A stretch of DNA of 12,199 nucleotides, taken from the NCBI GenBank assembly GCA_016880225.1, contig JAEHDT010000246.1, forward strand, positions 1 through 12,199, given 5' to 3'. Under the pieces are notes generated by a model, which saw only the letters and a program-made list of their open reading frames with translations, was not told the DNA's origin and ran no database searches. A program made the translations under genes and the position numbers. This stretch comes from Gemmatimonadota bacterium (GTDB lineage Bacteria > Gemmatimonadota > Gemmatimonadetes > Gemmatimonadales > GWC2-71-9). This document shows positions 1-8,371 of this stretch, in pieces. Within the stretch, counting starts at the first letter, position 1, and the number at the start of each line of letters is the position of its first letter.

Positions 1-104
1 ACCGTCACGGCCGCCGGCGCCGGCGCCTGGACGGCGAGCCACACGAGGGCTACGAGCGCGGCGGCTCCTGGCCCTGGTCCACCAGCGCCAGCGTGTCCTG
101 ACAC
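1..104 (-). CDS. Possible start of a secreted or membrane protein (5' part only)
   Basis: Just before the preceding TPR gene ends at position 50, another minus-strand frame opens. It can start at a GTG at 104-102, inside the end of that gene. It reads a Gly/Ala/Pro-rich start of about 15 residues, then a hydrophobic run (ALVALVWLAV) followed by an Ala/Pro stretch, and leaves the window with no stop. That pattern resembles a signal peptide or first membrane segment. The third minus-strand frame here gives only Arg/Gly-rich low-complexity sequence. Only 34 codons are visible, so no family can be named. A secreted protein or a chemoreceptor would both fit after the che genes, but that is a guess. 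A later in-frame GTG overlapping the hydrophobic stretch is also possible as the start. Confidence 0.35.
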   Translation of the reverse strand, partial: MSGHAGAGGPGPGAAALVALVWLAVQAPAPAAVT

Positions 105-913
105 TTCTTGCCCCAGGGATTGAACTTGTTCGCCTTGAACCCCGCATCCCACGTCTGCTTCGCCTGGTCGTGGTCGCCCGCGAACCAGTAGGCGCGCCCC
201 AGCTCGTAGTGGGCCTCGATCAGATTGGGCCCCAGCTTGAGCGTTTTCTGAAAGAAATTCTGGGCGTCCTCGTACATCTCGCGCTGCAGGTAGACCAGCC
301 CGAGGTAGAAGTGGGCGTACAGGGTCGCCTTCTTGTCGTTGTCGAGGCGGATCGCCTTCGAGAGGTGCTCGATCGCCTCGCCGAAGATGCGCTTCTTCAG
401 ACAGATGTAGCCGACGTTGATGCGCGCCAGAGAATTCGCCGGCTCCTTCATCAGGACCTTCTGGAAGGTGGCGAGCGCACCGTCGTACTCCTCGTGCAGC
501 ATCTGGGCCCACCCGAGCAGCGATTCGGCCTGCGTCTCGCCGGGCGAGAGCTGCAGCGCCTTGTTGAGGGCCTGGATCGCGCCCGCGTAGTCGCCGAGCG
601 AGATGAGACTCCAGCCCTTCTCGATGAAGGTCGAGGCGCCGATGTGGTCGGCGTGCACGGCGGGGCGCGTGCCGGTGAACTCCGGCGCCGACGCCTCGGC
701 CGTGGACGCCGACAGCTGCTTGAAGCGGTCCACCAGCTTGCGCACGTCCTCCTTGAGCGCCGACAGCTCGGCGATCAGCGCGTCGACCTGCTTGAAGTAC
801 GCGATGATCTCGCGCTTCACGGCCTCGCGCTCCGCGCCGCCGCTCACCGTCTCCAGGCGGCGGACGATCTGCTCGTACTCGGCGCGCAGCGCGGGCAGCG
901 GAGTGTCCGCCAT
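50..913 (-). CDS. Coiled-coil plus TPR protein
   Basis: This 287-residue protein probably acts as a cytoplasmic scaffold or protein-binding adaptor. Residues 1-75 are charged and helical (for example REAVKREIIAYFKQVDALIA) and look like a coiled coil. A short linker follows, then about five TPR units from roughly residue 95 to 270, with typical landmarks such as GDYAGAIQALNKALQLSP and AHFYLGLVYLQREMYEDA. There is no signal peptide or membrane segment. The ATG at 913 is supported by a strong GGAGGT Shine-Dalgarno just upstream and by a TGATG overlap with the CheW gene before it, so translation is likely coupled. Other TPR proteins act as MglA effectors in Myxococcus (SgmX is one), so a partner role in the same pathway is plausible but inferred. 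It is the last complete gene of the cluster in this window. Confidence 0.88.
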   Translation of the reverse strand: MADTPLPALRAEYEQIVRRLETVSGGAEREAVKREIIAYFKQVDALIAELSALKEDVRKLVDRFKQLSASTAEASAPEFTGTRPAVHADHIGASTFIEKGWSLISLGDYAGAIQALNKALQLSPGETQAESLLGWAQMLHEEYDGALATFQKVLMKEPANSLARINVGYICLKKRIFGEAIEHLSKAIRLDNDKKATLYAHFYLGLVYLQREMYEDAQNFFQKTLKLGPNLIEAHYELGRAYWFAGDHDQAKQTWDAGFKANKFNPWGKKCQDTLALVDQGQEPPRS

Positions 914-1392
914 CAGACCTCCGCCCGCTCCTTGACGGCCGTCTCGAGCGCGAGCTTCTCCGGCGAGCTGAGCAGCCGCGCGGTGTTGAGGACGATGATG
1001 GTGCGGCCGCCCGTCACGACGAGACCGGTGATGTATTCCGCGGCGAGGCCCTTCACGATACGCGGAGGCGAGGTGATCTCCGAGGCCGCGACCTGCAGCA
1101 CCTCGGTAACGGCGTCCACCACGACGCCGAGCTTGCCGCCCTCCCATTCGAGGATCACGGTGCGCGTTTCCTCCCGCAGCGGCGCCGCCACGCCGAGGCG
1201 CTTGCGCAGGTCCACGAGCGGCACGGCGCTGCCCTGGTAGCGCAACACACCCTCGAGGAAGTCCGGCGCCTTGGGCAGCGCCGCCGGCGCCTCGTAGCGC
1301 AGGATGCGCTCCACCTGGAAGATGTTGAAGGCGAAATCCTGCCCGGCCACCTTGAAGGTGACGAGCTGGACGTCGTCGCCGGCCGTCGTCAT
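913..1392 (-). CDS. cheW: CheW-like chemotaxis adaptor (second copy, canonical length)
   Basis: This 159-residue CheW/SH3-like protein would couple receptors to a CheA kinase in a chemosensory array. CheW hallmarks are visible: an opening strand LVTFKVAGQDFAFNI, the central GVLRYQGSAVPLVDLRKRL (residues 48-66), LGVVVDAVTEVL (88-99), and a terminal YITGLVVTGGRTIIVLNTARLL segment ending near residue 141. At the position of the highly conserved Arg of the usual NLRG motif (R62 in E. coli CheW) this protein has Gln53, which is unusual. The ATG at 1392 overlaps the stop of the preceding CheW gene in an ATGA, with GGGAG a few bases upstream. It is the better preserved of the two adjacent CheW-like proteins. 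No CheA or receptor is present here, so its partners must be encoded elsewhere or beyond the edge. Confidence 0.93.
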   Translation of the reverse strand: MTTAGDDVQLVTFKVAGQDFAFNIFQVERILRYEAPAALPKAPDFLEGVLRYQGSAVPLVDLRKRLGVAAPLREETRTVILEWEGGKLGVVVDAVTEVLQVAASEITSPPRIVKGLAAEYITGLVVTGGRTIIVLNTARLLSSPEKLALETAVKERAEV

Positions 1393-1808
1393 GCGAGGCG
1401 CTCTCCCAGGGCGTCCAGGTCCAGGATCGGAATGAGCGCGCCGCGCCGCCGCGCCACGCCCGAGGCCCACGGCAGCGACTCGCCCGGCGGCACAGGCAGC
1501 GCCGCTTCGCGCACCACGTCATCGGCGTCGTCCACCTCGAACGCCACCGCACGGGCGCCCTCTCCCGCCCCGAGCTCGACCAGGACCGCCGTGCGGCCGC
1601 GCGTTTCCGGCGCCGGCTGCTCCGCCATCAGGGCGCCGAGATGCACGACCGGCACGAGGCGGCCGCGCAGCGGCGTCAGGCCGCGCATCGCCGCCAGGGC
1701 GCGCGGCACGTCGAGCACCTCCGCCAGGTCGCCGACCTCGAGCACGCGGGCGAGCGGCAGCCCGTACGCCCGGCCGTCGACCCGCACCAGGAGATAGCCC
1801 CGGCTCAT
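1389..1808 (-). CDS. Divergent CheW-like adaptor (first copy)
   Basis: This is a short CheW-domain protein of 139 residues. It opens with [21 protein letters not shown] and has the central segment [18 protein letters not shown] (residues 43-60). It closes with [22 protein letters not shown], so the main CheW strands are present. It keeps the Arg of the conserved RG pair (Arg49) but has HLG where CheW proteins usually have DLR. This is the opposite pattern of loss from the neighbouring copy, so the two are probably specialised rather than redundant. The ATG at 1808 overlaps the CheB stop (ATGA), and GGGGAGG lies upstream. A role as an alternative coupling protein, or as a CheV/CheW-like anchor for a non-standard partner, is inferred. 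Confidence 0.85.
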   Translation of the reverse strand: MSRGYLLVRVDGRAYGLPLARVLEVGDLAEVLDVPRALAAMRGLTPLRGRLVPVVHLGALMAEQPAPETRGRTAVLVELGAGEGARAVAFEVDDADDVVREAALPVPPGESLPWASGVARRRGALIPILDLDALGERLA

Positions 1809-2917
1809 CCCCGCGCGCCTCCCCGGGGCGCGCCGCGCGCGGTCAGCTCCGCGGCGATGCCCTCGGCGATTTCGCCGATCGGCAGCACCCGCTCCACCCC
1901 ACCCAGCTGCACCGCGGCCGTGGGCATCCCCGCGATGACCGCGGTGCCGCGGTCCTGCGCGATGCCGCCGCCTCCGGCGGCTCGGATCTCCCGCACCCCC
2001 TCCGCGCCGTCGCGCCCCATGCCGGTGAGCACGACGCCCACGCTCTGGGCGCCGAACACCCGCGCCACGGAGCGGAACAACGGGTCCGCCGCCGGACGCA
2101 CGCCCCACACCGGCGGCTCCTGGTCGAGCGCGATCACGGGACCGTCGACGGCGCGGAGCACCCGCATATGATAATCGCCCGGCGCCACGTACGCCGTGTC
2201 CGCCGCCACGGGCGCGCCATCGTCGGCCTCGACCACGCGCAGCGCGGAGAGGGAATCGAGCCGCTCGGCGAGCGACCGCGTGAACTTGGGCGGCATATGT
2301 TGCACGACGAGCACCGCGGCGCCGCGCCCCGAGACGAGGCGCGGAATCACCTCGGCGAGCGCGCGCGGGCCGCCCGTGGACGCGGCGATCGCCACCGCAA
2401 ACTGGGCGCGGGACCGCAAGCCGGCCTCCGGCGCGCGCCGCGCCGGCGCGGGCGGCCGCGCCATGACGGAGATGTGCGACAGGTCGACGGCGAGCGCGCG
2501 GCGCACGGCGGCGCACAGCTCCGGCCCCATCCGCTCGAGCGCCGCGCGGTTCGCTTCGTCGGGCTTGGCGACGATCTCCACCGCGCCGAGCTCGAGCGCA
2601 CGGATCGCGGCGCCCGTGCCCGGCCCGGCGTGCGCGCTCACCACCACGATCGGTCGCGGCGCCTCCGACATGATGTAGCCGATCGCCCCGAGACCATCGA
2701 GCTCCGGCATCTCCAGGTCCATCGTGACCACGTCGGGGTCGTACTGGTGCACCTTCCGCACCGCGTCGAAGCCGTCGCGCGCCGTGGCGATCACTCGGAA
2801 CTCGCCGGCTCCGGCGACGCCCTGCCCCGCGCCCAGCACGTCGCTCAGCACCCGTCGCATCAGCGCGCTGTCGTCCACCACCAGCACGCGCGGGCGGCGG
2901 TCAGAGGACGACGGCAT
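1805..2917 (-). CDS. cheB: CheB, chemoreceptor methylesterase/glutamine deamidase with receiver domain
   Basis: CheB removes methyl groups from, and deamidates, chemoreceptor glutamyl/glutaminyl side chains when phosphorylated. The 370 residues show the normal two-domain layout. The receiver domain (about 8-140) has acidic Asp15/Asp16, phospho-acceptor Asp67 (VTMDLEMP), Ser94 and Lys118. A Pro/Ala/Arg linker follows (about 150-170), then the methylesterase domain (173-360). Its catalytic triad reads Ser180 (AASTGGP), His207 (VVQHMPP) and Asp303 (GMGRDGAEG), so the enzyme looks intact. A Gly/Ala-rich insertion (about 30-38) lies after the first receiver helix. The ATG at 2917 overlaps the end of CheD by 17 bases and has GGGAG upstream. 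Activation would need phosphate from a CheA-type kinase, which is not encoded in this window. Confidence 0.97.
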   Translation of the reverse strand: MPSSSDRRPRVLVVDDSALMRRVLSDVLGAGQGVAGAGEFRVIATARDGFDAVRKVHQYDPDVVTMDLEMPELDGLGAIGYIMSEAPRPIVVVSAHAGPGTGAAIRALELGAVEIVAKPDEANRAALERMGPELCAAVRRALAVDLSHISVMARPPAPARRAPEAGLRSRAQFAVAIAASTGGPRALAEVIPRLVSGRGAAVLVVQHMPPKFTRSLAERLDSLSALRVVEADDGAPVAADTAYVAPGDYHMRVLRAVDGPVIALDQEPPVWGVRPAADPLFRSVARVFGAQSVGVVLTGMGRDGAEGVREIRAAGGGGIAQDRGTAVIAGMPTAAVQLGGVERVLPIGEIAEGIAAELTARGAPRGGARG

Positions 2918-3395
2918 CGGCTCCCACCGAGCGGATTTCTACCCGCCCATCGGCCACGTAGAAGCGCACGGAGCGCCCTGCGCCGCCGCCCACCGACTCG
3001 CCCGCCAGGGGAATCCCGGCGCGGCGCAGCGCGTCGCGCGCGGCCACGATGTTGCGCTCGCCCATCTGCACCGACCCGGGCGTCATCAGCTGGGCGAACA
3101 TGCTCGCGCCGCCCGCCAGCTTGGCGACGAGGCGCCGCGATTCGGCGCCGAGCGCCACGAGGCGCTCCACCAGCAGCGGCACGGCGGTCTCGGGGAACTT
3201 GGCGGGGTTGGTGACGTCGCGCGCCAGGCTGCGCGAGGGGAGGAGGATGTGGGCCATACCGCCCGCGCCGGCGTGGGGGTCGTGCAGCATGATGGCGACG
3301 CACGACCCGAGCCCCAGCGTCACGATCACTGCGTCGCCGCGCTCGGCGGCCCACTCGGCCACCTTCACGATGCACTCGCGCGGCGGCGCTTTCAC
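2901..3395 (-). CDS. cheD: CheD, chemoreceptor glutamine deamidase
   Basis: This is a 164-residue CheD, which deamidates specific receptor glutamines and in several bacteria also binds CheC or receptors to tune kinase activity. The catalytic set is visible: Thr26 and Cys32 in [11 protein letters not shown], and His49 in GGMAHILLP. The family signatures LAGGASMF and MGERNI (111-116) also match. The start is taken as the GTG at 3395, which overlaps the CheR stop as GTGA and has GGAGG eight bases upstream. The longer upstream frame is Arg/Ala-rich and lies over CheR, so it is not used. The protein sits between CheR and CheB, so all three receptor-modifying enzymes are made together. Confidence 0.96.
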   Translation of the reverse strand: MKAPPRECIVKVAEWAAERGDAVIVTLGLGSCVAIMLHDPHAGAGGMAHILLPSRSLARDVTNPAKFPETAVPLLVERLVALGAESRRLVAKLAGGASMFAQLMTPGSVQMGERNIVAARDALRRAGIPLAGESVGGGAGRSVRFYVADGRVEIRSVGADAVVL

Positions 3396-4213
3396 GACGC
3401 CGGCCTCCGGTAGATCCGCTCGCGCGGCTCCTCGAGCACGAGGCGCTCGCGCGCGGGGCCGAACAGCGTCTCGACCTTGCCGAGCACCAGGACGCCGCCC
3501 GGCGCCAGCGCGTCGGCGAAGAGCGAGAACAGCCGCTCCTGCATCGGCCGGTCGAAGTAGATGACGACGTTGCGGCACACCACCAGGTCATAGGGCGGCG
3601 CGGGGGGCGACTCGCTCGTCAGGTCGTGCTTCGCGACGCGCACGATGCGCTGCAGCGCCGGCAGCGGCCGCCGCGGCAGCTCGGCGGTGAAGTAGCGGCG
3701 CACCAGCTCCGCCGGCATCTCGGTGAACGCCGCCTCGCCGTACTCCGCCGCGCGCGTGCGCTCCAGGCTCGTCCGGTCGATGTCGGTTGCATCCACCCGG
3801 GCGCGCCCGAGCAGCCCCTCCTGGCCGAGCCGGCGCGCCGTTTCGGCGAGCGCCACGGCCACCGTGTAGGGCTCCTCCCCCGACGCGCACCCCGCCGACC
3901 CGGCGCGGACTTCCCCCCGGCGCGCCGTCCACCGCTGCGCCAGCCGGGGCGCGAGGGCGCGCCACGTCTCCAGGTTGCGGAAGAACTTGGTGACGTTGAT
4001 GGTCAGCGCGTCGAGCAGCAGGTCGTACTCGCGGGCGTCCTGGTCGAGCAGCCGGCCGTAGTCGGTGAAGCTGTGCACGCCCCGGGCCCGCATCCGGACG
4101 GCGATGCGACGCCGCAGGCAGCGGTCCTTGTAGGAGTCGCAGGCGAGCCCCCTCGCCCGCGTGATCTGCTGGGTGAGCGCCCGGAACGCCCGGTCGTCCT
4201 GCTCCGACGTCAC
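3392..4213 (-). CDS. cheR: CheR, chemoreceptor glutamate methyltransferase
   Basis: CheR transfers methyl groups from S-adenosylmethionine to glutamates of chemoreceptors. The 273 residues contain the N-terminal helical domain (1-75) and the family signature NVTKFFRNLETW (73-84). The SAM-binding SAGCASGEEPYTVAVAL lies at 106-122, DATDIDRTSLE at 141-151 and the CRNVVIYFD motif at 213-221. The start is the GTG at 4213, overlapping the stop of the DUF4388-TPR gene as GTGA. The same frame stays open far upstream, but only as Arg-rich low-complexity sequence antagonistic to the clear upstream gene, so it is excluded. The Shine-Dalgarno is weak, so re-initiation after the upstream gene is likely. 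Nothing appears missing from the active site. Confidence 0.96.
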   Translation of the reverse strand: MTSEQDDRAFRALTQQITRARGLACDSYKDRCLRRRIAVRMRARGVHSFTDYGRLLDQDAREYDLLLDALTINVTKFFRNLETWRALAPRLAQRWTARRGEVRAGSAGCASGEEPYTVAVALAETARRLGQEGLLGRARVDATDIDRTSLERTRAAEYGEAAFTEMPAELVRRYFTAELPRRPLPALQRIVRVAKHDLTSESPPAPPYDLVVCRNVVIYFDRPMQERLFSLFADALAPGGVLVLGKVETLFGPARERLVLEEPRERIYRRPAS

Positions 4214-5826
4214 GACAGCGCGCTCAACGTGTCCAGATTGGCTTTGACGAGCTCGTGCTTCGGGTTGATCTCGAGCGCCTTGTTCCACATCCGGGCCGCG
4301 AGGTCCCGGTCGTTCCGCTTGTAGGCGATGTTGCCAAGCTTGAAGTAGACGTCGTCTCCCAGATCGGGAGCGAGCTCGACCGCCCGGCTGTAGGCGTCCC
4401 ACGCTTCGTCGTAGCGCGAGCCGCGGTACGCGAGATCCCCCAGGTTCTTGGACAGCTGGGGCAGCGACGGCTCGTTCTTGCGGGCCGCCCGTACCAGGTC
4501 CTCGGCCCCCGCCAGGTCGCCCGACAGCTCCTTCAATACGGCCGCGTTGTTCTGGAGCGCCGCGTGCGACGGGTAGGCCTCCACTCCTTCCTCGCCCAGC
4601 TCCTCGGCCAGCTCGAACTCGCCCGCCGCCGCGGCCGTGAGCGCGCGGGCCCAGAACCACGCGGGCGGCGGCACCTGGCCGAACAGCTCCCGCGCCCGGT
4701 CGAGCCGCCCGGCGGCGCTCGCGTAGTCGCCGCGCTTCAGCGCCACCACGCCCCAGCCGAGGTAGATCTTGGCGTCGGTGCGGGCGCGGCCCGCCGCTTC
4801 CGCGTAGGCCGCCTCGGCGTCGTCGAGCCGGCCCAGTTGCTCGTACGCGAAGCCGAGGTTGTGGAACACCGCCGGACGACCCCCGCCCTTCTCCGCAGCG
4901 AGGCGGAGGGCGTCCATCGCCTCGCGCCAGCGCGCCTGCTTCAGCGCCACGAGGCCGATGTAGAAGTGCGCGTTTGCCTCTCCGGAGCGCAGCTCGGCCA
5001 CGCGCCGGAACTCGCGGGCGGCCTCGTCCAGCATACCCGTCTTGTAGAACGCGACGCCGAGGTTGCGATGCTCCTCGACTCGCGCGTCGGTGATCTGGGC
5101 GTCCGCCGCGGACGCGGTCCGCCCGGCCCGGTGCACGAATCCCGCCGTGATCAGCCCGTACAGCGCCTTGCCGATCTCGAACTCCCCGAGCCCCGCGTCC
5201 TCGATGACCTGATTCACGTCGCGCGACCCGTCGAGCAGCGGCAGCAGGCGCTGTTGGACGTCCGTGAGCGTCGCCTCGCTGATCGCGATCCGGTCCTTGT
5301 CGACCGCGAAGATCAGGTCGAACGACGGGATCTTCTTCTCGATCAGGCTCCATTCGTCGACGCGGCGGGCGCCTTCGAGCAGCAGCGACTCGGGGTTGAT
5401 CGACACCAGGAAGTCCTGGCGCTCGGGGTGCACGTCCGCCTCGAAGTTGAACGTCCCCTGCGTCCACGTGAACAGGTAGTACACCGATTCCTCGATCTGC
5501 ACGCGGATGTATCGCTCCAGGTCGGCCTGGGTGATCACCCCCATCCCGACTACGATCTCGCCGAACTTCTTGCCGTGCTCCTTGGTCTGGCGGTGCACCG
5601 CGGCGTCGAGCTGGTCCTGCGTGATCCTGCCGTGCTTCACGAGGATGTCGCCGAGCCGGTCGCGCCGGTTCACGATCGAGGCATAGCAGATGCGGCCCTT
5701 CTCGAAGTAGATGTAGCCGAAGTTCGAGCGGTCGGCGATCGAGAGACACCCCGTCTTCTGCCCCAGGGCGAGCAGCTGGAGCACGTCGGGGAGGGACGCC
5801 TCCTTGAGCGATCCTTTGATGGCCAT
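4210..5826 (-). CDS. DUF4388 (PATAN)-TPR protein, long form
   Basis: This 538-residue protein has an N-terminal DUF4388/PATAN domain (about 1-135; opening SLKEASLPDVLQLLALGQKTG and YIYFEKGRICYA). A helical/winged region follows to about 235 (LLPLLDGSRDVNQVIEDAGL), and then seven or eight TPR units from about 250 to the end. There is no signal peptide or membrane segment. DUF4388/PATAN domains occur with MglA/roadblock genes and in cyanobacterial response regulators tied to type IV pilus phototaxis; their biochemical role is unclear. The ATG at 5826 shares one base with the stop of the AAA+ gene (TGATG) and has GAGGAG upstream. The frame stays open further upstream but is nonsense-like and overlaps the AAA+ gene. 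It is a paralogue of the DUF4388 gene at 10046-11209, with the same layout and a longer TPR array. Confidence 0.92.
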   Translation of the reverse strand: MAIKGSLKEASLPDVLQLLALGQKTGCLSIADRSNFGYIYFEKGRICYASIVNRRDRLGDILVKHGRITQDQLDAAVHRQTKEHGKKFGEIVVGMGVITQADLERYIRVQIEESVYYLFTWTQGTFNFEADVHPERQDFLVSINPESLLLEGARRVDEWSLIEKKIPSFDLIFAVDKDRIAISEATLTDVQQRLLPLLDGSRDVNQVIEDAGLGEFEIGKALYGLITAGFVHRAGRTASAADAQITDARVEEHRNLGVAFYKTGMLDEAAREFRRVAELRSGEANAHFYIGLVALKQARWREAMDALRLAAEKGGGRPAVFHNLGFAYEQLGRLDDAEAAYAEAAGRARTDAKIYLGWGVVALKRGDYASAAGRLDRARELFGQVPPPAWFWARALTAAAAGEFELAEELGEEGVEAYPSHAALQNNAAVLKELSGDLAGAEDLVRAARKNEPSLPQLSKNLGDLAYRGSRYDEAWDAYSRAVELAPDLGDDVYFKLGNIAYKRNDRDLAARMWNKALEINPKHELVKANLDTLSALS

Positions 5827-7775
5827 CAGCGCAGCTCCTCGATCACGCGGTCGGTCACGTCGATCCAATCCCACACCATTTTCTCGCGGCTCTTGATGCC
5901 TCCGAGGCTCGAGACCACGAGACCCGAGGTGCGGAAGCCGCTCGAGCGCCGCGTGTCGCGCGGCGCCTGCCCCTCGAGCACCTCGCGCGCGAGCCCGGCG
6001 GTGAGGGGCACGTCCTGCGCGGCCGCCGCGCCTACCACGCGCTGCACGACGCCCACGAGCGCGCGCACGGAATCGGCCGGGCGGTCGGCGAGGTAGTCGA
6101 CGAGGGCGGGCTCGGGGCTGACGTTCTGCTGCACCAGCATCCGCTCGAGCACGGCCCGCTTCACGTCGCGGTCGGGCTCCTTGAGCTCGGCCACGAGCCC
6201 GCCCTCGAGCCGCGACACGATGCGCTCCTCGAGGCCGGACAGCGTGTTGGGATGCGCCGGCGCGGTGAACACGAGCTGGCGATCCTTGTCCTGCAGCAGA
6301 TTGAACAGATTGAACAGCTCCTCCTGCGTGCGCTCCTTCCCCGCCAGGAGGTGGATGTCGTCGAGCAAGAGCGCGGTCGCCCGGCGGTAGCGCGCCCGCC
6401 ACCAGTCCACCCGGTTGCCGTCGATCGCCGCGATCAGCTCGTCGATGAACGCTTGGGTGGACAGGCAGGCGACGACGGCGCGGCGGCCGCGCGCCAGCTC
6501 GAGGCCGATCGCGTGCAACAGGTGCGTCTTTCCGAGCCCGCTCTTCCCCACGAGCACGAGCGGGTTGTACTTCTTGCCCGGGTGTTCCACCACCGCGCGG
6601 GCGGCGCTGACCGCGACCTGGTTGGACGGTCCGACCGCGTAGCTCTCGAGCGTAAACGCCGCCGACGGTCCCGGCGGCGGGGCCGCGCCGTCGCGCACCT
6701 TGGCGGCCGCCTTCTCGGCGTCGTCCAGCCGCTCGGGATCGCGGAACACGCTGTCGCCCGCCGCCTGCGGGTCGAGCTCCGCCACCTCGGCCTCGAGCTC
6801 CTTGAGGCGCTCCACGTCCTGCGCGAAGCCGGCGATCGCCTCGTCCACCGCGGCGGGCGCGTCCTGCTGGAGCAGCGCCTCGAGCCGCTGCGTCCGGTAG
6901 CCCTCACCCTCCCACCGCAGCACCGCCTCGCCCACCCGCGCCCGCCACGCCTCGACCGCCTTCCCCACAGTGACGGTCACGTCGGCGAGAAACTCGCCGA
7001 ACTCATCGCCGGCGGCGCGTGGCGCGGGCGCGGGCTCAGCCGCCGCGGCGGCGGCGGGCGCAAGACCGAGGATCTGCTTCACCGTCTCGGCGTTGATGGA
7101 CGTGTCGTTCACGGCCTGGAACGCCACCAGCCGGTTCAGCGCGCCCATCAGCTCGCGCACGTTGCCGAACTCCGCCTGGGCCACGGTCTCGAGCACGCCG
7201 GGTTGGAACCGCACCCCCCGCTCCTCGGCCTTGCGGCGCAGGATAGCGACCCGCGTCTCGTAGTCGGGCAGGCCCATGTCCACCACCAGGCCCCCCGAGA
7301 GGCGCGAGATCAGCCGCTCGTCCAGGTCGGCGATCTCCGGCGGGGGCCGATCGCTCGTCAGCACGATCTGATGGCCGGCCACCTGCAGCGCCTCCGTGAG
7401 GCGCAGCAGCTCCGACTGCATCTCCTTGCGGTTCGTGAGGAACTGGACGTCGTCGACCAGCAACACGTCCACGTTCTGGAAGCGGCGGCGGAACGCGTCG
7501 CCCTGCCCCGCCGCGACGCTCGCGTGGAACGCCTCGACGTACTCGTCGAGCGTCAGGTACTCGATGTTGAGCGCGGGGGCGAGCTTCTTCGCCGCGTCGC
7601 CGATCGCCATGAGCAGGTGCGTCTTGCCGAGCCCGGAACCCGAGTAGACGAACAGCGGGTTGTACGCCGAGCCCGGGTTCTCGGCCACGGTCCGGCCCGC
7701 CGTGACCGCGAGCCGGTTCGCCGCGCCCACTACGAAGGTGTCGAACGTGTACTTGGCGTTGAGCGCGCTGGTCAT
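5826..7775 (-). CDS. Tandem DnaA-type AAA+ ATPase lacking the DnaA DNA-binding domain
   Basis: The 649 residues carry two DnaA-like AAA+ modules. Module 1 (about 10-238) opens [14 protein letters not shown] and has Walker A GSGLGKTH (46-53), Walker B LLVDDVQF (105-112), sensor 1 IVLTSD, box [12 protein letters not shown] (154-162) and sensor 2 [12 protein letters not shown] (204-215). Module 2 (about 373-600) has GKSGLGKTH (410-418), Walker [19 protein letters not shown] (469-486), a divergent sensor 1 (VFTAPA), RIVSRLEGG (518-526) and VRAL at sensor 2 (570-573). A charged, coiled-coil-prone linker (about 255-365) joins them. There is no DnaA domain I and no domain IV helix-turn-helix; the protein instead ends in an unfamiliar tail (about 604-649). 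Both ATP sites look usable, so it is not simply Hda or the replication initiator. The ATG overlaps the MglA stop (ATGA). Its function is unknown; an ATP-driven scaffold or switch working with MglA is inferred. Confidence 0.93.
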   Translation of the reverse strand: MTSALNAKYTFDTFVVGAANRLAVTAGRTVAENPGSAYNPLFVYSGSGLGKTHLLMAIGDAAKKLAPALNIEYLTLDEYVEAFHASVAAGQGDAFRRRFQNVDVLLVDDVQFLTNRKEMQSELLRLTEALQVAGHQIVLTSDRPPPEIADLDERLISRLSGGLVVDMGLPDYETRVAILRRKAEERGVRFQPGVLETVAQAEFGNVRELMGALNRLVAFQAVNDTSINAETVKQILGLAPAAAAAAEPAPAPRAAGDEFGEFLADVTVTVGKAVEAWRARVGEAVLRWEGEGYRTQRLEALLQQDAPAAVDEAIAGFAQDVERLKELEAEVAELDPQAAGDSVFRDPERLDDAEKAAAKVRDGAAPPPGPSAAFTLESYAVGPSNQVAVSAARAVVEHPGKKYNPLVLVGKSGLGKTHLLHAIGLELARGRRAVVACLSTQAFIDELIAAIDGNRVDWWRARYRRATALLLDDIHLLAGKERTQEELFNLFNLLQDKDRQLVFTAPAHPNTLSGLEERIVSRLEGGLVAELKEPDRDVKRAVLERMLVQQNVSPEPALVDYLADRPADSVRALVGVVQRVVGAAAAQDVPLTAGLAREVLEGQAPRDTRRSSGFRTSGLVVSSLGGIKSREKMVWDWIDVTDRVIEELR

Positions 7776-8371
7776 ACCGCGGTCCCCGCCGCGAGCCTCT
7801 TGAGCACCAGCTCGGAGATCCCCTTGAGCGTCTCGAACACTCCCTGGCCGTGCAGCGCGTCCGCGCTGAAGCTCGACACGGCGCGGAAGTTCAGGGCATC
7901 GTCCAGATCCGCCGGGGAGAGGATCAGCTCCCGTGGCAGGTCCTGCTTGTTGTATTGCAGCACCAGCGGGACGGTGCGCACGTCCACGCCGTGCTCGAGC
8001 AGGTTGCTCTGGAGGTTCTGCAGGCTCTCCAGGTTCTCGTCGAGCTGGCGCGCCTGGCTGTCGGCGACGAACACGACGCCGTCCGCTCCCTGGAGCACGA
8101 GCCGCCTGGTCGCGTTGTAGTAGACCTGGCCCGGCACGGTATACAGCTGGAACCGGGTCGAGAACCCCGAGATCTGGCCCAAGTCGATCGGCAGGAAATC
8201 GAAGAACAGCGTGCGGTCGGTCTGCGTGGCGAGGGAGACCATGCGCCCGCGGCGCGTGTCGGGCACGCGCCCGTAGATGTAATGCAGGTTCGTCGTCTTG
8301 CCGGACCGCCCCGGGCCGTAATAGACGATCTTGCAGGTGATCTCGCGCGTCGTGAAGTTGACCAGGGACAA
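7772..8371 (-). CDS. mglA: MglA-type small Ras-like GTPase
   Basis: MglA sets cell polarity in motile bacteria: the GTP form sits at the leading pole and recruits type IV pilus or gliding proteins. The 199 residues match the family end to end: P-loop GPGRSGKTT (19-27), switch [19 protein letters not shown] with Arg53, and switch [18 protein letters not shown] with Thr78 and Gln82. [11 protein letters not shown] (96-106) and base-recognition NKQDLP (141-146) follow. Arg53 and Gln82 are the residues used for GTP hydrolysis in Thermus MglA. The start is a TTG at 8371, because the protein then begins (M)[13 protein letters not shown] like other MglAs. GGGAG lies about 8 bases upstream, and the gap to the MglB-like stop is 4 bases. 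The GTPase looks active. Its regulator is probably the roadblock protein just upstream. Confidence 0.96.
   Translation of the reverse strand: MSLVNFTTREITCKIVYYGPGRSGKTTNLHYIYGRVPDTRRGRMVSLATQTDRTLFFDFLPIDLGQISGFSTRFQLYTVPGQVYYNATRRLVLQGADGVVFVADSQARQLDENLESLQNLQSNLLEHGVDVRTVPLVLQYNKQDLPRELILSPADLDDALNFRAVSSFSADALHGQGVFETLKGISELVLKRLAAGTAV

Noticed and set aside
3392..5749. CheR read as a 785-residue fusion
   Set aside because: The first 510 residues are an out-of-frame reading of the DUF4388-TPR gene; CheR family sequence begins at the GTG at 4213.
4210..6402. Extended reading of the long DUF4388 gene with a 192-residue N-terminal addition
   Set aside because: The added part is Arg/Ala/Gly-rich, overlaps the AAA+ gene in another frame, and the DUF4388 domain starts exactly at the ATG at 5826.
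5826..7775. The replication initiator DnaA itself, marking an origin
   Set aside because: The protein has two ATPase modules and no DNA-binding domain, and dnaN, recF or gyr genes do not flank it. I saw no cluster of DnaA-box-like sequences, nor any intergenic space to hold an origin.
4255..8120. Long plus-strand open frames opposite the DUF4388, AAA+ and MglA genes
   Set aside because: They lie antisense to genes with unmistakable motifs, and their translations are low-complexity and repeat no known family.
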